Source: Scandinavium sp036409475 (GTDB taxonomy: Bacteria; Pseudomonadota; Gammaproteobacteria; Enterobacterales; Enterobacteriaceae). From it: a stretch of 64,000 nucleotides of DNA. Shown in pieces: positions 7,927 to 16,726 of the stretch. The notes under the pieces are model-generated. The model saw only the letters and a program-made list of their open reading frames with translations. It was not told the origin of the DNA and made no database searches. A program made the translations under genes and the position numbers. The stretch lies in the NCBI RefSeq assembly GCF_036409475.1, contig NZ_JAYRCK010000032.1:1-64000 (forward strand), written 5' to 3'. The first letter of the stretch is position 1, and every line of letters begins with the position of its first letter.

Positions 7927-8501
7927 TTCTGGCTACCGGTAATGCCGGTAAAGTGCGCGAGCTTTCCTCGCTGCTGAGTGATTTCGGGCTCGACGTCGTG
8001 GCACAGACTGAGCTGAACGTTGAGTCGGTGGAAGAGACCGGGCTGACATTTATCGAAAATGCCATTCTGAAAGCGCGCCACGCGGCGAAAGTCACTGGCC
8101 TGCCAGCCATTGCCGATGATTCCGGCCTGGCGGTAGATGTGCTTGGCGGCGCGCCTGGCATCTATTCCGCACGCTATGCCGGTGAGGAGGCAACGGATCA
8201 GCAGAACCTGGAAAAGCTGCTGGTTGCGCTGAAAGACGTGCCTGAAGACCAACGCCAGGCACAGTTCCACTGCGTGCTGGTCTATATGCGTCATGCTGAA
8301 GATCCAACGCCGCTGGTGTGTCACGGCAGCTGGCCGGGCATTATCACCCGCGAAGCAGCAGGCAACGGCGGCTTTGGCTACGATCCGATCTTCTTCGTGC
8401 CAGAAGCGGGTAAAACCGCCGCTGAACTGAGCCGCGAAGAAAAAATTGCCGTGTCCCACCGTGGACAGGCGCTGAAATTGTTACTGGAAGCCCTGCGTTA
8501 A
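7914..8501 (+). CDS. rdgB: dITP/XTP pyrophosphatase
   Basis: RdgB (Ham1 family) hydrolyses dITP, dHAPTP and XTP to the monophosphates and so keeps deaminated purines out of DNA. The 195-residue protein opens with the nucleotide-binding phrase VVLATGNAGKVREL, has the catalytic region IADDSGLAVD near residue 65 and the base-recognition segment GGFGYDPIFFVP near 150. It overlaps yggU upstream and shares a base with hemW downstream. Confidence 0.96.
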   Translation: MQKVVLATGNAGKVRELSSLLSDFGLDVVAQTELNVESVEETGLTFIENAILKARHAAKVTGLPAIADDSGLAVDVLGGAPGIYSARYAGEEATDQQNLEKLLVALKDVPEDQRQAQFHCVLVYMRHAEDPTPLVCHGSWPGIITREAAGNGGFGYDPIFFVPEAGKTAAELSREEKIAVSHRGQALKLLLEALR

Positions 8502-9643
8502 TGACCGTGTTACCTCCGCTGAGTTTATACATTCATATTCCCTGGTGCGTGCAGAAATGCCCGTACTGCGATTTCAATTCGCACGCCCTGAAAGGCGAAG
8601 TGCCGCACGATGATTATGTGCAGCATCTGCTCGCTGACCTGGATGAAGACGTACCTTACGCGCAGGGACGCGAAGTAAAAACGATTTTTATCGGCGGAGG
8701 CACGCCAAGCCTGCTTTCTGGCCCGGCCATGCACACGTTGCTTGATGGAGTTCGCGCGCGCCTTAATCTGGCCGCGGATGCAGAAATCACCATGGAAGCC
8801 AACCCGGGTACTGTAGAAGCGGATCGCTTTGTGGAGTATCAGCGCGCCGGGGTAAACCGAATTTCCATCGGTGTGCAAAGCTTTAGCGAACCGAAGCTCA
8901 AGCGCCTCGGGCGTATTCACGATTCAGACGAAGCTAAGCGCGCCACACATCTGGCAACAGGTCTTGGCCTGCGTAGCTTTAACCTGGATTTGATGCACGG
9001 CCTGCCGGATCAAACGCTGGAACAAGCGCTGGACGATTTGCGCCAGGCTATTGAGCTCAACCCACCACATTTGTCGTGGTATCAGTTAACCATCGAACCC
9101 AACACGCTGTTTGGTTCGCGCCCGCCGAAGCTGCCTGACGACGACGCGCTGTGGGATATTTACGAACAAGGCCATCAGTTGCTGACTGCCGCAGGTTATC
9201 AGCAGTATGAAACCTCCGCTTACGCCAAACCGGGCTATCAGTGCCAGCACAATCTGAACTACTGGCGCTTTGGCGATTACCTGGGCATTGGCTGCGGCGC
9301 ACACGGCAAAGTGACGTTCCCGGATGGGCGCATTCTGCGTACGGCTAAAACGCGTCATCCGCGCGGTTATATGGAAGGTCGCTATCTGGAGCGTCAGCAC
9401 AATGTGGAAGCTCAGGATAAACCCTTAGAGTTCTTCATGAACCGCTTCCGCCTGCTGGAGCCTGCGCCGCGTGCAGAATTCACCGCATTCACCGGGTTAC
9501 CCGAATCAACCATTCGGCCACAGATTGATCGGGTGCTGGCGCAGGGCTATCTAACTGAATCCGCCACCGAATGGCAAATTACTGACAATGGAAAGCTGTT
9601 CCTGAACGCCATTCTTGAGTGGTTTCTCGCAGAAAAGTCCTGA
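8501..9643 (+). CDS. hemW: Radical SAM heme chaperone HemW
   Basis: HemW delivers heme to target proteins and is related to the anaerobic coproporphyrinogen III oxidase HemN. The 380-residue protein (E. coli 378) has the radical-SAM cluster motif CVQKCPYC at residues 15-22, the GGTPS motif near 67 and a C-terminal HemN domain ending ESATEWQITDNGKLF near 350. It starts on the rdgB stop (TAATG). A strong 12-bp hairpin follows. A decayed second copy of its 3' end lies 3.2 kb downstream at 12825-13054, so this 3' end may be a replacement acquired with the intervening genes. Confidence 0.96.
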   Translation: MTVLPPLSLYIHIPWCVQKCPYCDFNSHALKGEVPHDDYVQHLLADLDEDVPYAQGREVKTIFIGGGTPSLLSGPAMHTLLDGVRARLNLAADAEITMEANPGTVEADRFVEYQRAGVNRISIGVQSFSEPKLKRLGRIHDSDEAKRATHLATGLGLRSFNLDLMHGLPDQTLEQALDDLRQAIELNPPHLSWYQLTIEPNTLFGSRPPKLPDDDALWDIYEQGHQLLTAAGYQQYETSAYAKPGYQCQHNLNYWRFGDYLGIGCGAHGKVTFPDGRILRTAKTRHPRGYMEGRYLERQHNVEAQDKPLEFFMNRFRLLEPAPRAEFTAFTGLPESTIRPQIDRVLAQGYLTESATEWQITDNGKLFLNAILEWFLAEKS

Positions 9644-9697
9644 TTCAGAATGCTGCATCATGCTCTACTGACTGAGAAGAATTAAGTCAGATGCATT

Positions 9698-9734
9698 CTG
9701 ACAGTTACCTGTATCGAGAAACGGTAACTGTCAG
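9698..9734. terminator. 12-bp inverted repeat between hemW and the DUF1177 gene
   Basis: CTGACAGTTACC at 9698-9709 pairs perfectly with 9723-9734 across a 13-nt loop. It lies between two convergent genes (hemW rightward, the DUF1177 gene leftward) and is placed to terminate both. No strong T-run is visible on either side. Confidence 0.55.
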
Positions 9735-9745
9735 GCCAGATGTGG

Positions 9746-10675
9746 CTATGGACGTTTTTGCAGATGCGCCATTGAACCATACATATCCAGCAGGCGTTGG
9801 TATTCCTGAGGGCAGTAGAATGGGCAGCCGCCGCGAGTAAATTCTTTTGCTACTTCGATGGCAAACCGGCTCGCCAGCGCAATATCGACTTCATGACTGG
9901 CGCCCGTACCGCAGCCGGGCACTATGCTGGTGGTTGTGATAGCCACCCCAACTACCGGTGCTGCCGTGGCGGTAGACGGTTGCAGAATACTGTTGAGATG
10001 GTACAACCCATTGCCATAGGGCGTGATATCTTGCGTTGTAATGGGGAACGTCACTGGCAACTGGCCGGTCGTCATCTCCATGATACGCAGCAAATCGTCT
10101 GCAATTCGCAGGATATATCCCTGCTTCACGGTAGGGGAGATAGCAAACCCCTTATGGTTGATAATGCGATTTCCTTTTGTCGTATCGATAGACAATACCG
10201 CATCCATCTCCGGGATAACTTCCTGCGCGTTCATATCTTCGATTTCAACGGGCGAGTCCATAAAGTCTACCGGTTCATGCGGGCGAGTTGGCGCATCAGG
10301 GCAAATATGGGTTGTCACAATGACATCTCCCGACAGGACATCTCCCTGGCGCTGCATGTCAGCCAGTTTCAATGCGCAGGCAATAGCCGCAATGGCACCA
10401 TCAGCATCAGAAACCAGGCCAATGCGACCGGGACGAGCACCAATACCGCCAAGACGTCCAATAACACCTAAAGTGGGTGCGCTACCGCCGCCGCGTTTTC
10501 CTTCACTTCCAGGAATAATGATACGAATAAAATCGGTTTTACCACGTGGGCCATGGATCGTTTTCACGCTCAGCGACACATCAGCATAGTCGGCGAATAG
10601 CGCAGCCACTTTTTCACCGCTAGCCCATGCGCTGTCCAGAATGTCAAAAACCTGTAGAGTGTGTTTCAGGCTCAT
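9746..10675 (-). CDS. DUF1177 domain-containing protein
   Basis: A 309-residue member of the DUF1177 family. I recognise the family from its overall sequence, including the glycine-rich APTLGVIGRLGGIGARPGR region near residue 65, VIVTTHICPDAPT near 118 and VVGVAITTTSIVPGCGTGA near 240. The His, Asp and Cys residues in these phrases could bind a metal or a substrate, but no activity is established. It is the second gene of a two-gene operon: the OPT transporter ends 25 bp upstream on the same strand. The pairing suggests the protein acts on, or helps process, the transported compound. This is inference. Confidence 0.8.
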   Translation of the reverse strand: MSLKHTLQVFDILDSAWASGEKVAALFADYADVSLSVKTIHGPRGKTDFIRIIIPGSEGKRGGGSAPTLGVIGRLGGIGARPGRIGLVSDADGAIAAIACALKLADMQRQGDVLSGDVIVTTHICPDAPTRPHEPVDFMDSPVEIEDMNAQEVIPEMDAVLSIDTTKGNRIINHKGFAISPTVKQGYILRIADDLLRIMEMTTGQLPVTFPITTQDITPYGNGLYHLNSILQPSTATAAPVVGVAITTTSIVPGCGTGASHEVDIALASRFAIEVAKEFTRGGCPFYCPQEYQRLLDMYGSMAHLQKRP

Positions 10676-10700
10676 TATCGAACTCCCTGTTGTGTATTAA

Positions 10701-12317
10701 CTATTTCTTTCCGCTCGTGAATAACGAGTTAAAGAAGTTGAACAGCACATCACCGGCGATAAGCCCGGCGGCAATGATTTCCATATTGTTTCGTATTTTG
10801 TCCCCATAAACCCGCAGGGCGATGACGCGAATTGCCAGACCGCTTAGTACGGCCCATCCCGCCAGTGGATTACTGATAAGTAACCCCGTAGCCAGCAGAA
10901 CGCCCATCTGTCGCTTTGGCCCGCCAATATATTGAATGATGGCGCCGGGCACAGCCCATAACAGCAACGACAGGGCAATGTCGGCGGAAACACCAGCATT
11001 GATGGCCGCCACATAGACTTTCGCCACCGGCGGCACTTGCCCTCGAGAAAAGAAGTCGTTGAAGGTAAACAGCACAACCGGTATCGCGACGACAAACGCC
11101 AGCATAGCGGCAAAAAGTTGCTGACGGCGTCCATCAAGTTCGAAAGTCGTATAGCGGCCTTTATCGCGCAGGATATAGCCTGTCTTCAGGTCATACCCCA
11201 TATCAGCGAACGCTGGCCCGGTTGCCGCCGAAAAGCCGCATAACACCACCAGTGTCTCCGGAGGAAATCCGATAAGTATCCCGCCAATAAGTGTGATGAG
11301 GGCAACGGCGAACGCCGGAAACCAGCCGGAGTGCATTGCTGCCAGCCCCACGATGATTTCGTGCACAAAAGCGGCAAAAGCAGCGTAGAGGATAAAGGCC
11401 AGTAGCCAGGGCAACGTCATATTGGCATACAAGCCGCAGGTCAAGGCAATCAGCGCCGAAATGATAACAAAGCCTAATGCGCCCATACGCAGGGTCTTAG
11501 CAATGCAATCGTTTTGCGTCTCCGACAACGTTTTTGAATCGGTTTTAACACGAGGCTGGTGCTTGCTGTGGCGCATCAGTCGAATAATTTGCAGCAGTGC
11601 CACCAGTCCGGCGCCGACCATCACTCCGTGGGGCAAATAAAGTTTATTGAGATCAATACTAAACAGCGGCTCAGAATAACCGCGTAACATGAAGCCAACG
11701 CCAAGCATCCCTAGCGCCCAGACGTTGCCGATAAAAGCGGTGCCAAGCGCAGCCATCGGGAATTTCAGCCAGGAGCCGACAGCGCCGATGGCAATACCCG
11801 TGCCGAGCAGCGCCGCCTGCTTACCACCGCGATCGGCAGCTTTAATAGATTCAGCCGCTGCTACTCCCGGTGGCCAGGTGCCTTCCGCCGGAAAAATGCG
11901 GGTGTCGAACAACCGATAGAGCATCCATGCATCGAGCAGCATTGCCAGCGAGACACCAATGAACATCGGCATCACCAAATCCTCACGTCCAAATAACCAA
12001 GGGATTGCGATTGGCAGCAACAACGAGTTTGCGGCACCAAAGGTCGCGGAGGAAATAGCACTTTGAGCCAGATTCTGCACATGAATCGAGCGGAATCGCA
12101 TAAACATCTGCATCGGAATACGCGCAATTATCATCGCGATCATGGCACCGATAATGGCTGTATTAGGCGTGACGCCAAGGGTGGTGAGCAACTGAATACC
12201 GATCATCGCTCCAAATATGCTAAGACCGACTAACACGATTAGCGTAGAGGGTTCAAAAACTCGAGGATGCAGCCTGGAATATTCTGCGGTGTCTTCATTA
12301 GCGGCTGAGGGTTTCAA
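10701..12317 (-). CDS. OPT/YSL family transporter
   Basis: A 538-residue polytopic protein of the oligopeptide transporter (OPT) superfamily. Roughly a dozen or more hydrophobic segments are visible, starting at residue ~25 (STLIVLVGLSIFGAMIG). OPT proteins move small peptides, peptide derivatives or metal chelates into the cytosol. I place the start at a TTG (12317) because AGGAG lies 7 nt before it and the protein then begins KPSAANEDT; the open frame extends to 12455 but the extra residues look non-coding. It is co-transcribed with the DUF1177 gene. The pair sits between hemW and a hemW remnant, where E. coli has yggM/ansB. Confidence 0.82.
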   Translation of the reverse strand: MKPSAANEDTAEYSRLHPRVFEPSTLIVLVGLSIFGAMIGIQLLTTLGVTPNTAIIGAMIAMIIARIPMQMFMRFRSIHVQNLAQSAISSATFGAANSLLLPIAIPWLFGREDLVMPMFIGVSLAMLLDAWMLYRLFDTRIFPAEGTWPPGVAAAESIKAADRGGKQAALLGTGIAIGAVGSWLKFPMAALGTAFIGNVWALGMLGVGFMLRGYSEPLFSIDLNKLYLPHGVMVGAGLVALLQIIRLMRHSKHQPRVKTDSKTLSETQNDCIAKTLRMGALGFVIISALIALTCGLYANMTLPWLLAFILYAAFAAFVHEIIVGLAAMHSGWFPAFAVALITLIGGILIGFPPETLVVLCGFSAATGPAFADMGYDLKTGYILRDKGRYTTFELDGRRQQLFAAMLAFVVAIPVVLFTFNDFFSRGQVPPVAKVYVAAINAGVSADIALSLLLWAVPGAIIQYIGGPKRQMGVLLATGLLISNPLAGWAVLSGLAIRVIALRVYGDKIRNNMEIIAAGLIAGDVLFNFFNSLFTSGKK

Positions 12318-12824
12318 TATTTTTCTCCTGTCCCTGAGGAAATGTAAAAGCAAAAACGGCGAATGCGAAACAAATGTCAACCAGTCCCGGCAGAAGCATT
12401 TTATCAATTCAATACTCAAGACAGCGAAGACGGAATCACTGCCTTTTTTAAACAATCAGCACAAATCCATAATCTTGTTATTTGCTGGCAGCACATAATC
12501 CGCAGGTTAACCTTCACAGCATCACGAGCCAAAAACAGCAAACCCCGATTGACAATCTGGCAATTATCTCCCCCGTATTGCCCTGTTACCTCTACCACAA
12601 ATTGTGTTGCTTAGGCAATATTCACTTCATGGTTTGCCCTGGTTGCTACGCCAGGAATAACTGACTGAGAAATAATGTTCACACTGGCCAACGGTGATAT
12701 TATTTATGAATGTTAAAATATTATTGATTTGATGAATATTTTTGAATATGCCGGGAAATATTATTTCCGAGCAAAAATGCTCGCGACTTATCGCCTCCTG
12801 AAAATCAATACGCCGAAATTTCGG
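12318..12824. other. Gene-free AT-rich stretch upstream of the OPT gene
   Basis: About 500 bases with no convincing reading frame on either strand. It must hold the promoter of the leftward OPT/DUF1177 operon. I see no clear sigma-70 boxes or operator that I would defend. Confidence 0.4.
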
Positions 12825-13054
12825 TTCACACAAAACCAGGTTATCAGCGCCAGCATAATATCGGTACCAGGCACTTTGGCGATAACCTGGGATTTGGCAA
12901 AAACACGCACGTTAAAAACCGGTCCTGTGCGTCTCCTGGAAGATTGCTATCTGAAGCGCTGGCGCAGACTGAAACCGCCACCGAATGGCAAATTACCGAT
13001 CACGGGAAATTATTTTTGAACTCGCTATTGGAAATCTTCCTCAGCGAAGAATAA
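12825..13054 (+). pseudogene. Decayed second copy of the hemW 3' end
   Basis: Two blocks match the 3' part of hemW. Bases ~12835-12905 resemble hemW 9230-9300 (GGTTATCAGCGCCAGCATAA against GGCTATCAGTGCCAGCACAA). Bases 12971-13054 encode ETATEWQITDHGKLFLNSLL, then EIFLSEE and a stop, against ESATEWQITDNGKLFLNAIL in HemW. The middle of the C-terminal domain has been deleted and the first block no longer codes. A perfect 10-bp hairpin follows the stop, like an old hemW terminator. The remnant differs enough at synonymous sites to be an old or foreign copy. Confidence 0.85.
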
Positions 13055-13061
13055 TCCTTAT

Positions 13062-13092
13062 TGATGAGATCTGCGCCTTGCCGATCTCATCA
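13062..13092. terminator. Perfect 10-bp hairpin after the hemW remnant
   Basis: TGATGAGATC at 13062-13071 pairs with GATCTCATCA at 13083-13092, followed by TTTCG. Its position 7 bp after the remnant's stop codon suggests it was the original hemW terminator. Confidence 0.6.
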
Positions 13093-13131
13093 TTTCGTAA
13101 AAGCCGAGCATTCACCTCGTTATTTATTGTT

Positions 13132-13153
13132 AGTCATTCAACTAATAATGACT
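13132..13153. promoter_or_regulatory. 7-bp inverted repeat upstream of the TRAP operon (possible operator)
   Basis: AGTCATT at 13132-13138 is mirrored by AATGACT at 13147-13153, about 200 bp before the TRAP binding-protein gene. It could be a regulator site. No dedicated regulator gene is nearby, so the assignment is weak. Confidence 0.25.
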
Positions 13154-13354
13154 TCCTGAATAACTCCCGCATTCACATTCGATAAATAAACCCAACACAG
13201 CGCACAAAAATAAAGTGCCGTCCGTTTACAGGTAAAAAAATGTGAACTCGACGAGATCTGCATGTCTGACAACCAGGATAAGATGTCATACAGATTTTTC
13301 CTGGATTGCATTATCTGTAAACCACCCTGAGTATTCATGAGCATGGAGCCATCA

Positions 13355-14341
13355 ATGAAAAAGACCTCTTTTACCCGTACTCTGCTGGGCGCTTCTCTGC
13401 TTGCCCTGTTTGCAACGAGCGCGCAGGCTGCTGAAAAAGTCACGTTAAAACTGGCACATAACCTCGAACGTAGCCATGTGGTACACCAAACGTTTGAACA
13501 TCTGGCGAAAGAAGTTAAAGAACTTTCTGACGGGAAAATGACGATTCGCATTTATCCCAGCAGCCAAATGGGCAGCGCCCGTGAAACCATGGAATTATTA
13601 CAAAATGGCGCGCTGGATATGACCAAAGGGTCTGCCAGTGATTTAGAATCCTTTGATAATATTTACGCCATTTATAATCTGCCTTATTTATTTAAAGACC
13701 AGGATCATTTTAATAAAGTGGTCTTTGGCAGCGTCGGTAAAGAAATTATGGATTCCAGCAAAGATAAAGGTTTCTTTGCGCTGTCAGCTTATGTAGCCGG
13801 CACCCGTAGTTTTTATGCGAAAAAACCGATCACTAAACCTGAAGATTTAAAAGGGCTGAAAATTCGCGTTCAGGCAAGCCCAACCACCCTGAAAATGATT
13901 GAGCTGATGGGCGGCGCACCGACCCCAATTTCTTTCGGTGAAGTCTATACCGCGATGCAACAGGGCGTGGTGGATGGCGCAGAAAACAACGTGCCGTCCT
14001 GGGTTCAGACTCGCCACATCGAAATTGCCAAAGTCTTCTCTGAGGACGAACACGCCTCCATTCCTGACTTCCTCGTTATCTCCACCAAAACCTGGAACAA
14101 GCTGACGCCTGAACAACAGCAAATCCTCGCGAAAGCAGCTAAAGATTCCGAAGCCTGGCAGCAGCAGGCGTGGAAAAAAGTGGAAGAAGAAACCCGAGCG
14201 CAGGCCAAAGCGATGGGCGGAGAATTTGTCAGCGTCGATAAAGCCCCGTTCCGTGCTGCCGTACAGCCGCTGTATGACGACTTCAGAAAAGATCCAAAGC
14301 AAGCCGAACTGCTGGCGAAATTCGAACAAGCCGCCGAGTAA
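13355..14341 (+). CDS. TRAP transporter substrate-binding protein (DctP family)
   Basis: A 328-residue periplasmic binding protein with a clear signal peptide (KKTSFTRTLLG, hydrophobic core, cleavage near AQA-AEK at residue ~27). DctP-family features include KLAHNLERSHVVHQ near 32, GKMTIRIYPSSQMG near 65, LKGLKIRVQ near 165 with the Arg that usually contacts the substrate carboxylate, and EVYTAMQQGVVDGAENN near 200. It captures an organic acid, probably a carboxylate or sugar acid, and hands it to the DctQM permease. I chose the ATG at 13355 because GGAG lies 7-8 nt upstream. A hairpin separates it from the permease genes. Confidence 0.92.
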   Translation: MKKTSFTRTLLGASLLALFATSAQAAEKVTLKLAHNLERSHVVHQTFEHLAKEVKELSDGKMTIRIYPSSQMGSARETMELLQNGALDMTKGSASDLESFDNIYAIYNLPYLFKDQDHFNKVVFGSVGKEIMDSSKDKGFFALSAYVAGTRSFYAKKPITKPEDLKGLKIRVQASPTTLKMIELMGGAPTPISFGEVYTAMQQGVVDGAENNVPSWVQTRHIEIAKVFSEDEHASIPDFLVISTKTWNKLTPEQQQILAKAAKDSEAWQQQAWKKVEEETRAQAKAMGGEFVSVDKAPFRAAVQPLYDDFRKDPKQAELLAKFEQAAE

Positions 14342-14349
14342 TCTGCCAT

Positions 14350-14370
14350 GGGCCTGTCTCAGGCCCTTTT
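14350..14370 (+). terminator. Intercistronic hairpin with T-run in the TRAP operon
   Basis: GGGCCTG (14350-14356) pairs with CAGGCCC (14360-14366), followed by TTTT, between the binding-protein and small-permease genes. It looks like a partial terminator or mRNA stabiliser that would keep the binding protein more abundant than the membrane subunits. Confidence 0.7.
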
Positions 14371-14382
14371 CAGGGAATAATC

Positions 14383-14886
14383 ATGATGTTAAACCGCATT
14401 AAGCAAGGGGTGGATCGCACCATCGCGGCCTTTTCCGTGGCGGTCATGGTCGCACTCGTCATCTGCGTAGTGTGGCAAGTGTTCAGCCGCTATGTACTGA
14501 ACCAGCCCAGCACGATAACGGATGAGCTGGCACGCTTTCTGATGATTTGGGTGGGGCTTCTCGGAGCGGCCTACACCGTGGGCGCGCAACGCCATCTCTC
14601 TATCGATCTCTTAGCGATGACCCTGAATGCACAGCGTCAGGCCATCCTCAGCGTGATCGTCAATCTGCTCATTTTCGCATTTTCTGGGCTGGTCATTGTC
14701 ACCGGTGGGCTCAAGCTGATTGAGAAAACGCTGGCCACCGCGCAGGTTTCCGCAGCAATGCAAATCCCGATGGGTTATGTCTACTTCATCTTGCCGCTGT
14801 GTGGCTTCGTGATGATGTTTTACGCCCTGTTCTTTATTTATCAGGGCATTACTCGCCTGACTCATCCGCAGGAGGCCTCGCAATAA
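14383..14886 (+). CDS. TRAP transporter small permease (DctQ family)
   Basis: A 167-residue inner-membrane subunit with four hydrophobic helices (about residues 15-40, 50-70, 88-110 and 128-150). The DctQ signature FSRYVLNQPSTITDELARFLMIWVGLLGAA lies in the first half. It pairs with the large permease to drive Na+- or H+-coupled uptake from the binding protein. The start could be either of two adjacent ATGs (14383 or 14386). Its TAA shares a base with the dctM start. Confidence 0.92.
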   Translation: MMLNRIKQGVDRTIAAFSVAVMVALVICVVWQVFSRYVLNQPSTITDELARFLMIWVGLLGAAYTVGAQRHLSIDLLAMTLNAQRQAILSVIVNLLIFAFSGLVIVTGGLKLIEKTLATAQVSAAMQIPMGYVYFILPLCGFVMMFYALFFIYQGITRLTHPQEASQ

Positions 14887-16187
14887 TGGAAGCGTCAATT
14901 GCTCTGACCTTATTCGGTTGTTTCTTCGTGCTGGTCTTTATCGGCGTGCCTATTTCGTTCTCTATCGGCATCGCTACCGTCGCATCTATGTTGCTGATGT
15001 TCCCGTGGGATATCGCGGTCATCACAGTGTCTCAACGTCTGGCGAACGGCCTGGATAACTTTGCGCTGCTGGCTATCCCGTTCTTTATTTTTGCGGGCAC
15101 GCTGATGAACAGCGGCGGAATAGCCATACGCCTCATCAACCTGGCGCAGGTGATGGTCGGCCGCGTACCCGGCTCGCTCGGGCATGTGAACGTGCTGGCG
15201 AATATGATGTTTGGCTCCATTTCAGGTTCTGCGGTAGCAGCAGCCGCCGCTGTTGGCGGCACGCTGAATCCTATTCAGACTAAAAAAGGCTACGACCCGG
15301 CGTTTTCAACAGCCGTTAACGTGTCGTCTTGCATCACTGGCTTGCTGATCCCACCTTCAAACGTACTGATTGTGTTCTCGCTGACTGCGGGCGGCGTTTC
15401 GGTCGCATCGTTGTTTATGGCGGGCTATCTGCCGGGCATTTTGATGGGTCTTGCCATCATGACGGTGTGCGCCATTATCGCTAAACGTCGCGGTTATCCG
15501 TTGTCTGAACGCCCAACCTGTGCACAGGCGGCGAAAGCGTTGCTGGATGCGCTGCCGAGCCTGCTTCTGGTCGTCATCGTGATGGGCGGCATTCTGGGCG
15601 GCATCTTTACCGCCACGGAAGCATCAGCCATTGCTGTGGTTTACACCTTTATCCTTTCGGTACTGATTTACCGTGAGGTGAAATGGCGAGACCTGCCAAA
15701 GCTTATTCTGGAATCGGTGGTGACCACGTCTATCGTTCTGCTGCTGATTGGTTTTTCGGTCGGCATGTCCTGGGCAATGACCAACGCCGATATCCCGTAC
15801 ATGATCAGCGACACGCTGATGGGGATCTCAGAAAATCCATTGATCATTCTGCTGCTGATTAACATCGTGCTGCTGATCGTGGGTATCTTTATGGATATGA
15901 CGCCAGCAGTACTGATCTTCACCCCAATCTTCCTGCCGATTGCGCAAGAGCTGGGTATGGACCCGGTTCACTTCGGCATCATGATGGTGGCGAACCTGTG
16001 CATCGGCCTGCTGACGCCGCCTGTTGGCAGCGCGCTGTTTGTCGGCTGCTCGATTTCAGGGGTGAAAATCCAGCATTTGATCAAGCCGCTTCTGCCCTTC
16101 TACGCCGCCCTGCTGGTCGCGCTGATGCTCATCACCTACATCCCACAGATCTCACTGTTTATCCCGCAAGCATTGGGTCTGATGTAA
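14886..16187 (+). CDS. TRAP transporter large permease (DctM family)
   Basis: A 433-residue, strongly hydrophobic transport channel with about a dozen membrane segments. Family phrases include LVFIGVPISFSIGIA near residue 15, NFALLAIPFFIFAGTLMN near 57, GSISGSAVAAAAAVGG near 105 and ITGLLIPPSNVLI near 150. The start overlaps the dctQ stop (TAATG). No catabolic enzymes are encoded beside the operon, so the substrate cannot be deduced from context. It occupies the position of E. coli yggM/ansB. Confidence 0.94.
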   Translation: MEASIALTLFGCFFVLVFIGVPISFSIGIATVASMLLMFPWDIAVITVSQRLANGLDNFALLAIPFFIFAGTLMNSGGIAIRLINLAQVMVGRVPGSLGHVNVLANMMFGSISGSAVAAAAAVGGTLNPIQTKKGYDPAFSTAVNVSSCITGLLIPPSNVLIVFSLTAGGVSVASLFMAGYLPGILMGLAIMTVCAIIAKRRGYPLSERPTCAQAAKALLDALPSLLLVVIVMGGILGGIFTATEASAIAVVYTFILSVLIYREVKWRDLPKLILESVVTTSIVLLLIGFSVGMSWAMTNADIPYMISDTLMGISENPLIILLLINIVLLIVGIFMDMTPAVLIFTPIFLPIAQELGMDPVHFGIMMVANLCIGLLTPPVGSALFVGCSISGVKIQHLIKPLLPFYAALLVALMLITYIPQISLFIPQALGLM

Positions 16188-16260
16188 AAATTCTGGAAGC
16201 TGGCTTCCCGTTTCCTCTTCTCACTCTGGCAGTGGTTTGATTTGCTGGCAGAGTGGGGAG

Positions 16261-16599
16261 ATGGAAATCGCAAAACAACTTCGTACTAACCAAACACCAG
16301 AAGAACAGCAGCTATGGTATCTGCTGAGAGCAAAACGCTTTCATGGGTATAAGTTTCGACGACAGATGCCGATCGGCCCCTTTGTTGCGGACTTTGTCTG
16401 CTATCGCGCCAGATTGATTGTCGAACTCGACGGAGGGCAACACGCAGAAAATGCAGACTATGACAGGCAAAGGACGGCGTGGCTAAATGCCCGAGGGTGG
16501 GAAGTTTTACGCTTCTGGAATAATGAGTTGAGGGAGAATGAGGAGGGGGTATTGATGAAAATTCTGGAACACCTCACCGCTTGCTCCCCCTCTCCCTAG
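16261..16599 (+). CDS. DUF559 domain protein (very-short-patch-repair-like endonuclease fold)
   Basis: A 112-residue DUF559 protein. MEIAKQLRTNQTPEEQQLW opens the domain, and the core FRRQMPIGPFVADFVCYRARLIVELDGGQHA contains the PD-(D/E)xK-like acidic residues (D near 52, E and D near 63-65), followed by GWEVLRFWNNEL. The family is related in fold to Vsr endonucleases; its biological role is unproven. I start at the ATG at 16261; an in-frame ATG at 16237 would add eight residues. The coding end runs into CCCTCTCC-type repeats, which may have altered the last residues. Confidence 0.8.
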   Translation: MEIAKQLRTNQTPEEQQLWYLLRAKRFHGYKFRRQMPIGPFVADFVCYRARLIVELDGGQHAENADYDRQRTAWLNARGWEVLRFWNNELRENEEGVLMKILEHLTACSPSP

Positions 16600-16716
16600 C
16601 CCTCTCCCCAAGGGAGAGGGGACTAAAATCAAGACCCTCTCCCCGCGGGATTAGGAGCCAAAGCCGTGGGCTGCTATTTCTCCCTCTCCCTGCGGGAGAG
16701 GGCCGGGGAGAGGGGC
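16581..16716. repeat. Cluster of CCCTCTCCC palindromic repeats
   Basis: Several palindromes of the form CCCTCTCCC-spacer-GGGAGAGGG occur at about 16584-16621 and 16680-16716, with a partial copy near 16635-16650. They are dispersed extragenic repeats typical of Enterobacter and Klebsiella intergenic DNA, and a related hairpin lies at 4471-4494. They separate two convergent genes (DUF559 and yggN) and probably act as transcript-end structures. Confidence 0.75.
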
Positions 16717-16726
16717 TGGCACGGAA

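Noticed and set aside
12729..13019. 96-codon open frame over the hemW remnant
   Set aside because: The hemW-like residues are in another frame; this frame does not resemble a protein family.
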